Translations under genes and position numbers: made by a program
In this document: positions 36,975 to 46,260 of the stretch, piece by piece
How positions within the stretch are numbered: the stretch's first letter is position 1
Layout: every line of letters starts with the position of its first letter
NCBI GenBank assembly: GCA_003931895.1
Contig: RRZV01000070.1
Location: 1 to 64,000, forward strand
DNA from: Mesohalobacter salilacus
GTDB lineage: Bacteria > Bacteroidota > Bacteroidia > Flavobacteriales > Flavobacteriaceae
Direction of reading: 5' to 3'
DNA length: 64,000 bases
Notes under the pieces: model-generated
Databases searched by the model: none
Told to the model about the DNA's origin: nothing
The model's input: only the letters and a program-made list of their open reading frames with translations

Positions 36975-37586
36975 ATGAAAAAAATAATTGTTTTAAATCT
37001 ATGTTTAATGATGGGACTATTTGCACATTCTCAAAACGATTACCGAAAAGCAAACGAAGCGGAAGGCATAAAAGTTGGCGAAACTGTTGAAAACTTTAAG
37101 GCGCAAGGTTTAGAGGGAACTTTCGAGTTAAAAAAAGCTCTAAACAATGGACCTGTAGTTCTCGTCTTTTATCGAGGACATTGGTGTCCTGTCTGTAACC
37201 AACATTTAAGCGAACTCGAGAAAGATTTAAAAAAAATCCAGGATGCTGGTGCGCAACTCATCGCGATTTCACCAGAAAAACCTGAAAAACTTCAATTGAC
37301 ACAAGAAAAAACAAAAGCGTCTTACACACTCTTGTACGATAAAGACTACAAAATCGCCGATTTATTTGATGTGAAGTTTAGGCCGAATGCGGTTACTCGA
37401 ACAACGTATAACACCGTTTTGAATGCTGACTTAAAAAATGCTCACTCAGACGACTCTCAACAATTGCCAATTCCAGCAACTTATATTATTGATACCAATG
37501 GAAAGGTAGTTTGGCGACAATTTGATCCAGATTACAAAAACCGGTCAAAAGTTGAAGACATTGTAAACAATATTCCCAAGTCATGA
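36975..37586 (+). CDS. Exported peroxiredoxin-like (AhpC/TSA) protein
   Basis: The 203-residue protein has a signal peptide (MKKIIVLNLCLMMGLFAHSQ) and a redoxin fold. The active site is FYRGHWCPVCNQHLSEL with two cysteines (WCPVC), as in peroxiredoxin-like proteins. A later block, IPATYIIDTNGKVVWR, is the cis-Pro region. It would reduce peroxides or disulfides outside the cytoplasm. It overlaps the next gene, an AhpD-like protein, by four bases. Confidence 0.86.
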   Translation: MKKIIVLNLCLMMGLFAHSQNDYRKANEAEGIKVGETVENFKAQGLEGTFELKKALNNGPVVLVFYRGHWCPVCNQHLSELEKDLKKIQDAGAQLIAISPEKPEKLQLTQEKTKASYTLLYDKDYKIADLFDVKFRPNAVTRTTYNTVLNADLKNAHSDDSQQLPIPATYIIDTNGKVVWRQFDPDYKNRSKVEDIVNNIPKS

Positions 37587-38143
37587 GTCGAATAAAAGTC
37601 ATCCAAGAACATGAAGCCGAAGGCCGCTTAAAAGAAATATACGACCAATTAACACAATCTCGCGGTAAATTAGCGGAAGTCCATAAAATACAAAGCCTAA
37701 GGCCAGAAAGCATTGTCAAACATATGGATTTGTATATGGAAATTATGTTTTCAAAATCTGAACTCAGTCGTGCCAGACGAGAAATGATAGCTGTTGTGGT
37801 TTCTGCAGCAAATCTATGTGAATATTGTCAAACGCACCACGGCTCAGCTTTAAACCATTATTGGAAAGACGAACAAAAAGTTCAGCAACTGAGAAATAAT
37901 TTCAAGGAATTAGATTTATCTGAAGAAGATTTAGCCTTGTGTGAATATGCTAAACAAGTCACCTTAAATCCAGGCAAAGCAGAATCAACAGATGTCACAG
38001 AAATTCTTAAATCTAAAGGGTTTAGTGATTCTGCAATTCTCGATGCTACTTTAGTTGTCGCTTATTTTAATTTTGTCAACCGCATGGTGTTAAGTCTTGG
38101 CGTAGGTCTTGAAGCTGATGAAGGTCAAGGCTATAAATATTAG
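37583..38143 (+). CDS. Carboxymuconolactone decarboxylase / AhpD-like peroxidase-related protein
   Basis: The 186-residue helical protein has the AhpD-type redox motif CEYCQTHHGSALNH with two cysteines and the His. AhpD-like proteins recycle or act as peroxidases. No signal peptide is present. It overlaps the exported redoxin by ATGA, so the two are translated together yet are predicted to lie on opposite sides of the inner membrane. Confidence 0.85.
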   Translation: MSRIKVIQEHEAEGRLKEIYDQLTQSRGKLAEVHKIQSLRPESIVKHMDLYMEIMFSKSELSRARREMIAVVVSAANLCEYCQTHHGSALNHYWKDEQKVQQLRNNFKELDLSEEDLALCEYAKQVTLNPGKAESTDVTEILKSKGFSDSAILDATLVVAYFNFVNRMVLSLGVGLEADEGQGYKY

Positions 38144-38158
38144 ATAAGGTGTTACTTT

Positions 38159-38294
38159 CGTCATAGCGAGGAAGCATGACGACGCTATCTGTTGAGTTTT
38201 GGCAGCATCGCGTATTCATCTAATTTAGAACTCAAATTTAACAGACTGCCTGCCTTGCCGGCGAGACAGGCCTGAGGTCGGACTCGCAGTGACG
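38159..38294. repeat. REP-like element with terminal inverted repeats
   Basis: The ends CGTCATAGCGAG (38159-38170) and CTCGCAGTGACG (38283-38294) are inverted copies matching at 10 of 12 bases. Inside lies an imperfect GC-rich dyad (GCCTGCCTTGCCG with CGGCGAGACAGGC, about 38248-38273). The block is far more GC-rich than its surroundings and resembles the dispersed TCATTGCGAG repeats of Flavobacteriia. It fills most of the 277-base gap between two convergent genes. Confidence 0.6.
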
Positions 38295-38420
38295 GTTTTT
38301 TTACCATATTTACAGGCTCATGGAAATAAAACATTACATTAAATAAACAGTAACTTTATAATGGTTTGAAGATCAAGACAAGTAAGGATATTTATGAAAT
38401 AATTTCAAACCAAACTTGCA

Positions 38421-38939
38421 TTAATTATCAAACTCTGGCAACTCAATAAAAACTTCGTTGAGTTGAATATTCAAGTTGTTAAATTCAAACGGATATTCTT
38501 CTGCCATTTTTTTAATATCACTGAGTTTAGGTCGTTGCTTTTCGCTTAATAGCAAAAGGTGCTTTGCCTTTGTGTTTAAAACATTTATTCTTGATTTAAC
38601 AGGAAAAGTATCTACAGCTTCAGGAATGGTTTCTTGCAAAGAATCTACAACATTATAAAGCGTTGGTATATTTGAAATCACATCTTGGAGTGTATAGTTT
38701 TCTAAACGATTGACTTCAATTTTTAACTCTTCATACATTGGCCATGATTTCACTAATGAATCCGCTTGTGGGCTGAGTTTTGTAGTTTGATATTCTTTTA
38801 ATTTTAATTTTATTTGCAAGCTATCTTCTCTGGCTTTTTCAGCCGTACTGAGTTGATTTGAATTGGACTTATTTTGGCAAGCTATAATAAGACTAACTGT
38901 AAAAGCAAAAAAAATAAATTTTAAAATTGTGTTCATCAA
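38421..38939 (-). CDS. Putative lipoprotein of unknown function
   Basis: The 172-residue protein has a lipoprotein signal (TVSLIIACQNKSN). The mature part is helical and rich in Lys, Glu and Leu, with a coiled-coil-like pattern. No known domain was recognised. Single gene, divergent from the threonine dehydrogenase. Confidence 0.65.
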   Translation of the reverse strand: MMNTILKFIFFAFTVSLIIACQNKSNSNQLSTAEKAREDSLQIKLKLKEYQTTKLSPQADSLVKSWPMYEELKIEVNRLENYTLQDVISNIPTLYNVVDSLQETIPEAVDTFPVKSRINVLNTKAKHLLLLSEKQRPKLSDIKKMAEEYPFEFNNLNIQLNEVFIELPEFDN

Positions 38940-39065
38940 GGCTTTAGGTATTGAATTATTTAAATATTGTCAAATTAACTTCAATTTTTATTTATAATGT
39001 TTAAAAAAACTTATTTTTAAGCTCAAAAATTATTAAAAATATAATTTTTTAAATTAAAGTCAACT

Positions 39066-40031
39066 ATGAGTCCAAAGATATTAATAATTGGTGCTTGCGG
39101 GCAAATCGGAAGCGAATTAACTTTAAATTTAAGAGAAAAATACGGTGAAAATCAAGTTATTGCCAGCGATATAAGAGAAGGCGATGAGACATTGATGGCT
39201 TCTGGTCCGTTTGAAATTTTAGACGCTACAAATACATCTGCTCTTGAAGATGTGATTTTACATTACGATATTGATCAAGTCTATCTTATGGCCGCCATGT
39301 TAAGCGCAACAGCAGAAAAATTTCCTATGAAAGGCTGGCAACTTAATATGAATACTTTATTCAATGTATTAAACTTAGCCAAAGATCAAAAAATAAAACA
39401 AATTTTTTGGCCTTCAAGCATTGCGGTTTTTGGACCTTCAACACCCAAAGAAAATACGCCACAACAAACAATTATGGAACCTTCAACAGTTTACGGCATA
39501 AGTAAACAAACTGGGGAGCGTTGGTGCGAGTATTATCACAAAAGATATGGGGTAGATGTTAGAAGTATAAGATATCCAGGATTAATAAGCTATAAAACAC
39601 AACCCGGCGGAGGCACAACCGATTATGCCATTGAAATATTTCATGAGGCCTTAAAACATAAAAAATATACCTGTTTTTTAAAAGAAAATACGGCTTTGCC
39701 AATGATGTATATGGACGACGCTATTAAAGCCACAATTCAAATTATGTCCGCACCAATCGAACAGATTAAAATTCGTTCGTCTTACAATTTATCTGCCATA
39801 AGTTTAACTCCAAAAAAGTTAAGTGAAGCCATTAAAAAGCATCTTCCAGAATTTGAAATTGATTATAAACCAGACTTTAGACAAGCCATCGCCGACTCTT
39901 GGCCAGCAAGCATTGATGATTCTCCTGCAAAACAAGATTGGAATTGGAAACACCAATTTGACTTAGAGCAAATTACAGAAAAAATGATAGAAGGTTTAAC
40001 ACCGAAAGTTAGCATCGATTATGACTATTAA
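39066..40031 (+). CDS. NAD-dependent L-threonine dehydrogenase (SDR type)
   Basis: It oxidises L-threonine to 2-amino-3-ketobutyrate. The 321-residue extended SDR has the NAD motif IIGACGQIGSEL, the catalytic YGISKQTGE with Tyr and Lys, and the block YPGLISYKTQPGGGTTDYAIE that marks the threonine dehydrogenase subfamily (as in Flavobacterium and Cupriavidus enzymes). MMYMDDAIKA is also typical. Ketobutyrate ligase is not adjacent. Confidence 0.88.
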   Translation: MSPKILIIGACGQIGSELTLNLREKYGENQVIASDIREGDETLMASGPFEILDATNTSALEDVILHYDIDQVYLMAAMLSATAEKFPMKGWQLNMNTLFNVLNLAKDQKIKQIFWPSSIAVFGPSTPKENTPQQTIMEPSTVYGISKQTGERWCEYYHKRYGVDVRSIRYPGLISYKTQPGGGTTDYAIEIFHEALKHKKYTCFLKENTALPMMYMDDAIKATIQIMSAPIEQIKIRSSYNLSAISLTPKKLSEAIKKHLPEFEIDYKPDFRQAIADSWPASIDDSPAKQDWNWKHQFDLEQITEKMIEGLTPKVSIDYDY

Positions 40032-40076
40032 AGATAGTTGAAATTAAACGAATTTATTTTTCGGCTAATATTATAA

Positions 40077-40108
40077 CTTGCTCAAATTACCAAGATTTAA
40101 TATATTTG
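40077..40108 (+). promoter_or_regulatory. Promoter of the ParDE-type toxin-antitoxin operon
   Basis: CTTG (40077-40080), 20 bases, then TATATTTG (40101-40108) fits the Bacteroidota promoter pattern. The -7 box ends 15 bases before the antitoxin ATG at 40124 and overlaps the TTG that would otherwise open a longer reading frame. Confidence 0.6.
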
Positions 40109-40123
40109 ATTAAATTTAATAAA

Positions 40124-40366
40124 ATGGGAAAAAACACATCTGTTTCTCTTGGGAATCACTTTGAAAGTTTTATCCAAGAAGAATTAAAAACAGGGAAATA
40201 TAGTTCGGTAAGTGAAGTTATTCGCTCTGCATTACGATTATTAGAACGTGAAGAAATAAAAGAAAAAGAATTAATCAAAGCTCTTAAAATAGGCGAAGAA
40301 AGTGGGTTTGTTGAAAATTTTGATTTTGAGCAAAATTTGTCAGACTTACACGGTCAAGAATTATGA
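40124..40366 (+). CDS. ParD-like antitoxin
   Basis: The 80-residue protein from the ATG at 40124 has a ribbon-helix-helix fold (SVSLGNHFESFIQEELKTGK, then SVSEVIRSALRLLE), the ParD/CopG type, and an acidic C-terminus to wrap the toxin. It would bind its own promoter and neutralise the ParE-like toxin that starts four bases before its stop. The later start is chosen because the TTG at 40106 lies in the -7 box. Confidence 0.88.
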   Translation: MGKNTSVSLGNHFESFIQEELKTGKYSSVSEVIRSALRLLEREEIKEKELIKALKIGEESGFVENFDFEQNLSDLHGQEL

Positions 40367-40665
40367 GCGATAACAAATATCGAATAAGCCAACAAGCTAT
40401 TAATGATTTAAATGATATTTGGATTTATACTTATCATAAGTGGTCTAAAGGACAAGCTGATAGATATTATGCTTTAATAATTCAAGAAATTAAATTTATA
40501 GCTCAAAACTATTTTACTGGAAAATCAATTGATAGTACACGTAAAAACTATCGAGTTACAAAAGTAAAATCACATTTAATATTTTATAGAAAAGTTGATA
40601 AAGAGCTTGTTGAAATTGTTAGAATATTACACCAAAGAATGAATATCAAAAATCGTTTACCTTAA
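40363..40665 (+). CDS. ParE-like toxin
   Basis: The 100-residue protein is a RelE/ParE-fold toxin: YRISQQAINDLNDIWIYTYHK at the start, AQNYFTGKS in the middle and VTKVKSHLIFYRK plus IVRILHQRMN at the end, all standard. ParE toxins poison DNA gyrase. It overlaps the antitoxin by ATGA. The pair sits between threonine dehydrogenase and ruvB, a likely late insertion into a core region. Confidence 0.88.
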   Translation: MSDNKYRISQQAINDLNDIWIYTYHKWSKGQADRYYALIIQEIKFIAQNYFTGKSIDSTRKNYRVTKVKSHLIFYRKVDKELVEIVRILHQRMNIKNRLP

Positions 40666-40742
40666 AGCCATTTGCTAAATATTAAACCAATATTTTTACA
40701 TTAATTTAAATATGCTTATAATAGACTGTCAATAATTTCAGT

Positions 40743-41762
40743 ATGAACGATAATTTAGACCCAACGGGCGAAGCATTTTCGTCTGAAGAAAAAGATATTG
40801 AACGCGCATTACGTCCTCTGAGTTTTGATGATTTTGCTGGGCAAGAGAAAATTTTAGAAAATTTAGATGTCTTTGTAAAAGCAGCTAATCAACGTGATGA
40901 AGCACTCGACCATACATTGCTTCACGGTCCGCCCGGCTTGGGTAAAACCACATTAGCTCATATTCTCGCTAATGAATTGAACTCCAATATCAAAGTCACT
41001 TCAGGTCCTGTGATTGACAAGCCTGGTGATTTGGCTGGCTTGTTGACCAATTTAGAACCCCGTGATGTTTTATTTATAGACGAAATTCATCGATTGAGTT
41101 CTGTCATTGAAGAATACTTGTATTCCGCTATGGAAGACTACAAGATTGATATTATGATTGAAAGTGGACCAAATGCCAGAAGTGTGCAAATTGATTTAAA
41201 TCCGTTTACTTTAATTGGTGCTACAACACGTTCTGGATTATTGACCTCACCTATGCGTGCCAGGTTTGGAATTTCAAACCGCTTAGAATATTACTCCACA
41301 GAATTATTATCAGATATTATTCAGCGAAGTGCAGCCATTCTCAATGTGCCTATCAAGTTAGAAGCTGCCATAGAAATTGCAGGAAGAAGCCGAGGTACAC
41401 CAAGAATCGCCAATGCATTGTTGAGACGTGTTCGGGATTTTGCTCAAATTAAAGGTTCTGGAAAAATTGATATTGAGATTGTAAGATATGGCCTAAAAGC
41501 TTTGAATGTTGATGCCTATGGTTTAGACGATATGGACAACAAAATTTTAACAACCATTATCGATAAATTTAAAGGCGGTCCAGTTGGTCTATCAACTTTG
41601 GCAACTGCTGTTTCAGAAAATGCTGAAACCATCGAAGAAGTTTACGAGCCATTTTTAATTCAAAAAGGTTTTATCCATCGCACGCCAAGAGGCAGACAAG
41701 TCACTGAGCTTGCTTTTTCGCATTTAGGAAGAATACCATCAAAGGGCAACACATTATTTTAA
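40743..41762 (+). CDS. ruvB: Holliday junction branch migration helicase RuvB
   Basis: The motor of RuvAB branch migration. The 339-residue AAA+ protein has Walker [14 protein letters not shown], Walker [12 protein letters not shown], sensor 1 GATTRSG and the C-terminal winged helix ([19 protein letters not shown]). It is followed 10 bases later by a Crp/Fnr regulator. Confidence 0.97.
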   Translation: MNDNLDPTGEAFSSEEKDIERALRPLSFDDFAGQEKILENLDVFVKAANQRDEALDHTLLHGPPGLGKTTLAHILANELNSNIKVTSGPVIDKPGDLAGLLTNLEPRDVLFIDEIHRLSSVIEEYLYSAMEDYKIDIMIESGPNARSVQIDLNPFTLIGATTRSGLLTSPMRARFGISNRLEYYSTELLSDIIQRSAAILNVPIKLEAAIEIAGRSRGTPRIANALLRRVRDFAQIKGSGKIDIEIVRYGLKALNVDAYGLDDMDNKILTTIIDKFKGGPVGLSTLATAVSENAETIEEVYEPFLIQKGFIHRTPRGRQVTELAFSHLGRIPSKGNTLF

Positions 41763-41772
41763 ATTTCATAAA

Positions 41773-42405
41773 ATGAAATCGCTATTACAAGATGCATACG
41801 GATTTATTTTTGAAGACGAACTCATTGAAGAAATCAATGAAGTTGGCATATATAAATCTTTTAAAAAAGATGACATCATTATTGAGATTGGCGATTATCT
41901 CAAATCCATGCCACTTTTGATTTCAGGAGCTATTAAAGTTTTGAGAGAAGATCAAGATGGCGATGAACTTTTGTTGTATTTTTTAGAACGTGGTGACACT
42001 TGTGCTATGACTTTAACTTGTTGTATTGGAAACGCGCAAAGCGAAATTAGAGCCATTGCCGAAAGCGATACCCAATTATTGATGATTCCCGTGCAAAAAA
42101 TGGAAGAATGGACAGCCAAATATACCTCTTGGCGACACTTTGTTTTTGAAAGTTACCAGAATCGTTTGAGCGAAATGTTAGATACATTAGATACTATTGC
42201 CTTTTTAAAAATGGATGAACGCTTGATGAAATATCTAAGAGACAAAGCCAAAATCAATCAAAGCGAAACCTTAAAAATCACGCATCAACAAATTGCTTAT
42301 GATATGCACACATCTCGCGTGGTCATTTCGAGACTTTTAAAGAAGTTAGAAATTGAATTAAAAATAAAACTACATCGCAATTCTATTGAAGTTATAGATT
42401 TATGA
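41773..42405 (+). CDS. Crp/Fnr-family transcription regulator
   Basis: The 210-residue protein has an N-terminal cyclic-nucleotide-binding-type barrel (ISGAIKVLREDQDGDELLLY) and a C-terminal winged helix (ITHQQIAYDMHTSRVVISRLLKKLE). The ligand is unknown: the canonical cAMP phosphate-binding Arg-Ser signature is not evident, and no Fnr cluster of cysteines is seen, though CAMTLTCC carries a Cys pair. It follows ruvB and overlaps the ICMT-like gene by ATGA, so it may control that gene. Confidence 0.85.
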   Translation: MKSLLQDAYGFIFEDELIEEINEVGIYKSFKKDDIIIEIGDYLKSMPLLISGAIKVLREDQDGDELLLYFLERGDTCAMTLTCCIGNAQSEIRAIAESDTQLLMIPVQKMEEWTAKYTSWRHFVFESYQNRLSEMLDTLDTIAFLKMDERLMKYLRDKAKINQSETLKITHQQIAYDMHTSRVVISRLLKKLEIELKIKLHRNSIEVIDL

Positions 42406-42872
42406 AACCCAAAAGTTTAAAAGATATCGTTTTTGTGGGGCTACAATTTCTTTTATTGATAGCCTTTATTATTGATATTCAAATTTACACCTTGCCAGAT
42501 ATATTGCCTGATTTCGTTTATGGTTTTTTATCGGCAATAGCTTTAGCAATATTTATATCGAGTATTTTAAAATTGAACACAAATTTATCACCTTTTCCAA
42601 GTCCAAAAACAAACTCAAAACTAATTACTTCTGGAATATTCAAATATATCCGTCATCCCATTTATACGGCATTAATTTTAGGATTGCTATCTTGGAGTTT
42701 GTATAAAAATTCACTGTTTCAATTGTGTACCACTTTGGCTTTGATTGTTTTATTTTATTTCAAATCAAAATTTGAAGAGCAGCAACTTCTAAAAAAATTT
42801 CCAAGGTATAAATCCTATATGAAAAGTTCGGGGAGATTTCTACCGAAAACTTTAATATTTAATAAAACTTGA
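42402..42872 (+). CDS. ICMT-like membrane methyltransferase
   Basis: The 156-residue protein has about four hydrophobic segments and the conserved block GIFKYIRHPIYTALILG, the hallmark of isoprenylcysteine carboxyl methyltransferase-like and phospholipid methyltransferase-like proteins. FEEQQLLKKFPRYKSYM is the conserved end. Its substrate is unknown in bacteria. Coupled to the Crp/Fnr gene. Confidence 0.82.
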   Translation: MKPKSLKDIVFVGLQFLLLIAFIIDIQIYTLPDILPDFVYGFLSAIALAIFISSILKLNTNLSPFPSPKTNSKLITSGIFKYIRHPIYTALILGLLSWSLYKNSLFQLCTTLALIVLFYFKSKFEEQQLLKKFPRYKSYMKSSGRFLPKTLIFNKT

Positions 42873-43018
42873 AGTATAAAAATCAAATTTAGTAGGAATC
42901 ATTTTCAGACCTTTAAGACACGATTTCCTGAACAATTGCTTTCTTTTTTAAAATAAAACAGGAAATTCTTCATAAAATTGTAATAAATTTATAAAACCTT
43001 TTCGATAGATTTAATTAA

Positions 43019-44416
43019 ATGAAAAACAGATATATAGATTTAATTGACCAAACGTTTTACTTTCCTCAAGACGAATTTAAACTCAATAATGATCAGCTTT
43101 TATTTCACGATATCGATTTAATGCGTCTCGTGAAAGACTACGGTGCACCACTCAAATTTACATATTTACCAAAAATTTCAGAAAATATTAAACGAGCAAA
43201 AGCTTGGTTTTCAAATGCGAAACAAAAACATCAATACAAGGGGCAATACCATTATTGCTACTGTACTAAAAGTTCTCATTTTCAATATGTTTTAAGTGAA
43301 GCCCTAAAAAATGACATACATATAGAAACTTCATCTGCATTTGATATTGATATTGTCAACCAACTTAAAAGCGATGGTAAAATACATCCAAAAACCTATG
43401 TGATTTGTAATGGCTTTAAACGTGAACAATACATTGATAATATCGCCAATCTTATCAATAAAGGACATACCAACTGTATCCCTATCATCGATAATTATGA
43501 AGAGACGAGTTTGTTGGATGAAAAAATAAATGAAAATTATAAAATTGGCATCCGTATCGCATCCGAAGAAGAACCAAAATTTGAATTTTATACTTCGAGA
43601 TTAGGCATTGGTTATAAAAATATCATCCCTTTTTACAACAGACAAATCAAAGACAATCCTAAAGTTGAGCTTAAAATGTTGCACTTTTTTATCAATACTG
43701 GGATCCGTGATAATGCATATTATTGGAATGAGTTGCTTAAATGTATGCAAGTCTATATCAAACTCAAGAAAATATGTCCAACTTTAGACAGCTTAAATAT
43801 TGGCGGTGGTTTTCCTATAAAAAATTCACTGGGCTTTGAGTTTGATTATCAATATATTGTAGAAGAAATTTTACTTCAAATCAAATTGACTTGTGAGGCA
43901 GAAAACGTAGAAGTGCCGCATATTTTTACAGAATTTGGCAGTTTTACCGTCGGTGAAAGTGGTGGAGCCATTTACGAAGTGCTTTATCAAAAACAACAAA
44001 ATGACCGTGAAAAATGGAATATGATCAATTCTTCATTTATCACTACTTTGCCGGATACTTGGGCGATTAATAAGCGTTTTATCATGTTGCCCATTAATAG
44101 ATGGAATGAAGAATACGAGCGTGTGCTACTCGGCGGTTTAACCTGCGATAGCGACGACTATTACAACAGCGAACAACATTTGAATGGCATTTATTTACCG
44201 AAATTCAAAAAAGAAAAACCATTGTATATTGGATTTTTTAACACTGGAGCTTATCAAGAAACTATCGGTGGATTTGGAGGTTTACAACACTGCCTTATTC
44301 CTTCGCCAAAACATATTTTAATAGACCGTGATGAAAACGGTAACTTGACCCAAAAACTATTTAGTGAACAACAAAAAAGCAAAGACTTACTTAAAATTTT
44401 AGGATACGATGAATAA
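43019..44416 (+). CDS. speA: Arginine decarboxylase (PLP, alanine-racemase fold)
   Basis: It removes CO2 from arginine to give agmatine. The 465-residue protein is shorter than E. coli-type SpeA (about 630). The PLP lysine is in YCYCTKSSHF (K84). Later blocks are HFFINTGIRDNAYYW, LNIGGGFPIKNS, TEFGSFTVGESG and the interface motif GGLTCDSDDYYN, which holds the active-site Cys and Asp. Agmatinase overlaps its stop by eight bases, which favours arginine over other amino acids as substrate; a role as another basic amino-acid decarboxylase is the alternative. Confidence 0.85.
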   Translation: MKNRYIDLIDQTFYFPQDEFKLNNDQLLFHDIDLMRLVKDYGAPLKFTYLPKISENIKRAKAWFSNAKQKHQYKGQYHYCYCTKSSHFQYVLSEALKNDIHIETSSAFDIDIVNQLKSDGKIHPKTYVICNGFKREQYIDNIANLINKGHTNCIPIIDNYEETSLLDEKINENYKIGIRIASEEEPKFEFYTSRLGIGYKNIIPFYNRQIKDNPKVELKMLHFFINTGIRDNAYYWNELLKCMQVYIKLKKICPTLDSLNIGGGFPIKNSLGFEFDYQYIVEEILLQIKLTCEAENVEVPHIFTEFGSFTVGESGGAIYEVLYQKQQNDREKWNMINSSFITTLPDTWAINKRFIMLPINRWNEEYERVLLGGLTCDSDDYYNSEQHLNGIYLPKFKKEKPLYIGFFNTGAYQETIGGFGGLQHCLIPSPKHILIDRDENGNLTQKLFSEQQKSKDLLKILGYDE

Positions 44417-45284
44417 AAAAAATTATGCAGGCATACCAGACAAATATTCCCGCTTAGACAACGCAAAAGTTGTGCTTATTCCAGTGCCTTATGACGGCAC
44501 CAGCAGTTGGGTAAAAGGAGCTGACAAAGGTCCAGAAGCCTTTTTGCATGCTTCTGAAAACATGGAACTTTACGACATAGAAACCCAAAGCGAAGTTTAC
44601 AAACAAGGCATTCATCTTACCGCACCCATCATTGAAAACAGCTCTCCTGAAAAAATGGTCAACATGGTGCATAAGATTGTTAAAAATTACATTAAACAAG
44701 AAAAATTTGTTACCATTTTTGGTGGCGAACATTCTGTAAGTATTGGTAATATAAGAGCTTTTAATGAATGTTATGAAGACCTCACCGTAGTACAAATTGA
44801 TGCACACGCCGATTTGCGACCCACTTACGAAGGCTCAGCTTACAACCATGCCTGTGCTGTTCACGAAGCCAGTAAAACTTGTAACCTAATTCAAGTTGGC
44901 ATTCGTTCTATGGACGTATCTGAACGTGAATTTATGGACGACTACCAAACCTATTTTGCCCACGATTTGATTCATGATGAAAGCTGGATTGAAGATGCTG
45001 TAGACCAAATGACACCTAATGTTTTTATTACTTTCGATTTAGACGCTCTCGATCCTTCAATTTTACCTTCAACTGGAACTCCAGAACCCGGTGGATTGTT
45101 ATGGTTTGAAACTTTAGAATTTTTAAAACTTATTTTTAAAAAGAAAAATGTTGTCGGTTTTGACATCATGGAATTATGTCCCAACGACATAGACAAATCT
45201 TCTGATTTTTTGGCCGCCAAATTATATTACAAAATGTTGAGTTATAAATTTAAAACCCCAAACCAAGATGACGACGATGAATAA
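44409..45284 (+). CDS. speB: Agmatinase
   Basis: It hydrolyses agmatine to putrescine and urea. The 291-residue ureohydrolase keeps all manganese ligands: GGEHSVSIG, QIDAHADLRPTYEG and FDLDALDPSILPSTGTPEPGG. It overlaps arginine decarboxylase by eight bases and the deoxyhypusine-synthase-like gene by 17, forming one translated unit. Confidence 0.93.
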   Translation: MNKKNYAGIPDKYSRLDNAKVVLIPVPYDGTSSWVKGADKGPEAFLHASENMELYDIETQSEVYKQGIHLTAPIIENSSPEKMVNMVHKIVKNYIKQEKFVTIFGGEHSVSIGNIRAFNECYEDLTVVQIDAHADLRPTYEGSAYNHACAVHEASKTCNLIQVGIRSMDVSEREFMDDYQTYFAHDLIHDESWIEDAVDQMTPNVFITFDLDALDPSILPSTGTPEPGGLLWFETLEFLKLIFKKKNVVGFDIMELCPNDIDKSSDFLAAKLYYKMLSYKFKTPNQDDDDE

Positions 45285-46260
45285 AGGCAAGATTTCACAA
45301 TTTATTGAAAAATACTATTTGCACTTCAATGCCGCCAGTTTAGTTGATGCGGCAAAAGCTTACGAAAAGCAGTTAGAAAACGGCTCAAAAATGTTGGTTT
45401 CTCTTGCCGGTGCTATGAGTACGGCAGAACTTGGGAAGATATTTGCCGAGATGATAAGACAAGATAAAGTGCATATCATTTCCTGCACTGGTGCCAATTT
45501 AGAAGAAGATATCATGAATTTGGTGGCACATTCTCATTATAAACGCATTCCAGACTATCGTGATTTAACACCTCAACAAGAATGGGATTTGCTCGAAAAA
45601 GGTTTAAACCGCGTTACCGATACTTGTATTCCAGAAGATGAAGCTTTTAGAAGATTGCAAAAGCATATTTTAAAAATTTGGAAAGATGCTGAAGACAAAG
45701 GCGAACGTTATTTTCCACATGAATTTATGTATAAAATGTTGCTCTCTGGCGTTTTGGAACAGTATTATGAAATAGATCTTAAAGATTCCTGGATGTATGC
45801 TGCCGCTGAAAAAAACTTGCCAATTGTTGTACCAGGTTGGGAAGACAGTACAATGGGCAATATTTTCGCCTCTTACGTTATGAAAGGCGAATTGAAAGCC
45901 AGTACTATGAAAAGCGGTATTGAGTACATGACATTTTTAGCTGATTGGTACACCAAAAATACAGCAAAAGACGTGTCATCTGGTATTGGATTTTTTCAAA
46001 TTGGCGGTGGTATTGCTGGAGATTTTCCCATTTGTGTAGTACCGATGTTATACCAAGATATGGAACGCACCGACACGCCGTTTTGGAGTTATTTTTGTCA
46101 GATATCAGATTCTACCACAAGTTATGGTTCCTATTCCGGTGCTGTGCCTAACGAAAAAATCACATGGGGAAAATTAGATATCAACACCCCAAAATTTATC
46201 ATAGAAAGTGACGCCACTATAGTTGCACCTTTGATGTTTGCTTATATTTTGGGTATGTAA
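45268..46260 (+). CDS. speY: Deoxyhypusine synthase-like protein, likely homospermidine synthase
   Basis: The 330-residue protein is a deoxyhypusine synthase homologue. The NAD block AGAMSTAELGKIFAEMIR is intact, and the C-terminal catalytic Lys is retained as K309 in TPKFIIESDATIVAPL. Bacteria lack eIF5A, so the classical reaction has no substrate. Homologues such as the Anabaena protein named SpeY make homospermidine from putrescine, and homospermidine is the main polyamine of many Flavobacteriaceae. The operon with arginine decarboxylase and agmatinase, which make putrescine, fits this. An ATG three codons in is an alternative start. Confidence 0.82.
   Translation: MTTMNKGKISQFIEKYYLHFNAASLVDAAKAYEKQLENGSKMLVSLAGAMSTAELGKIFAEMIRQDKVHIISCTGANLEEDIMNLVAHSHYKRIPDYRDLTPQQEWDLLEKGLNRVTDTCIPEDEAFRRLQKHILKIWKDAEDKGERYFPHEFMYKMLLSGVLEQYYEIDLKDSWMYAAAEKNLPIVVPGWEDSTMGNIFASYVMKGELKASTMKSGIEYMTFLADWYTKNTAKDVSSGIGFFQIGGGIAGDFPICVVPMLYQDMERTDTPFWSYFCQISDSTTSYGSYSGAVPNEKITWGKLDINTPKFIIESDATIVAPLMFAYILGM

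Noticed and set aside
44454-44807. 117-codon minus-strand frame opposite agmatinase
   Set aside because: It lies antisense to conserved manganese-binding motifs of agmatinase; a shadow frame.
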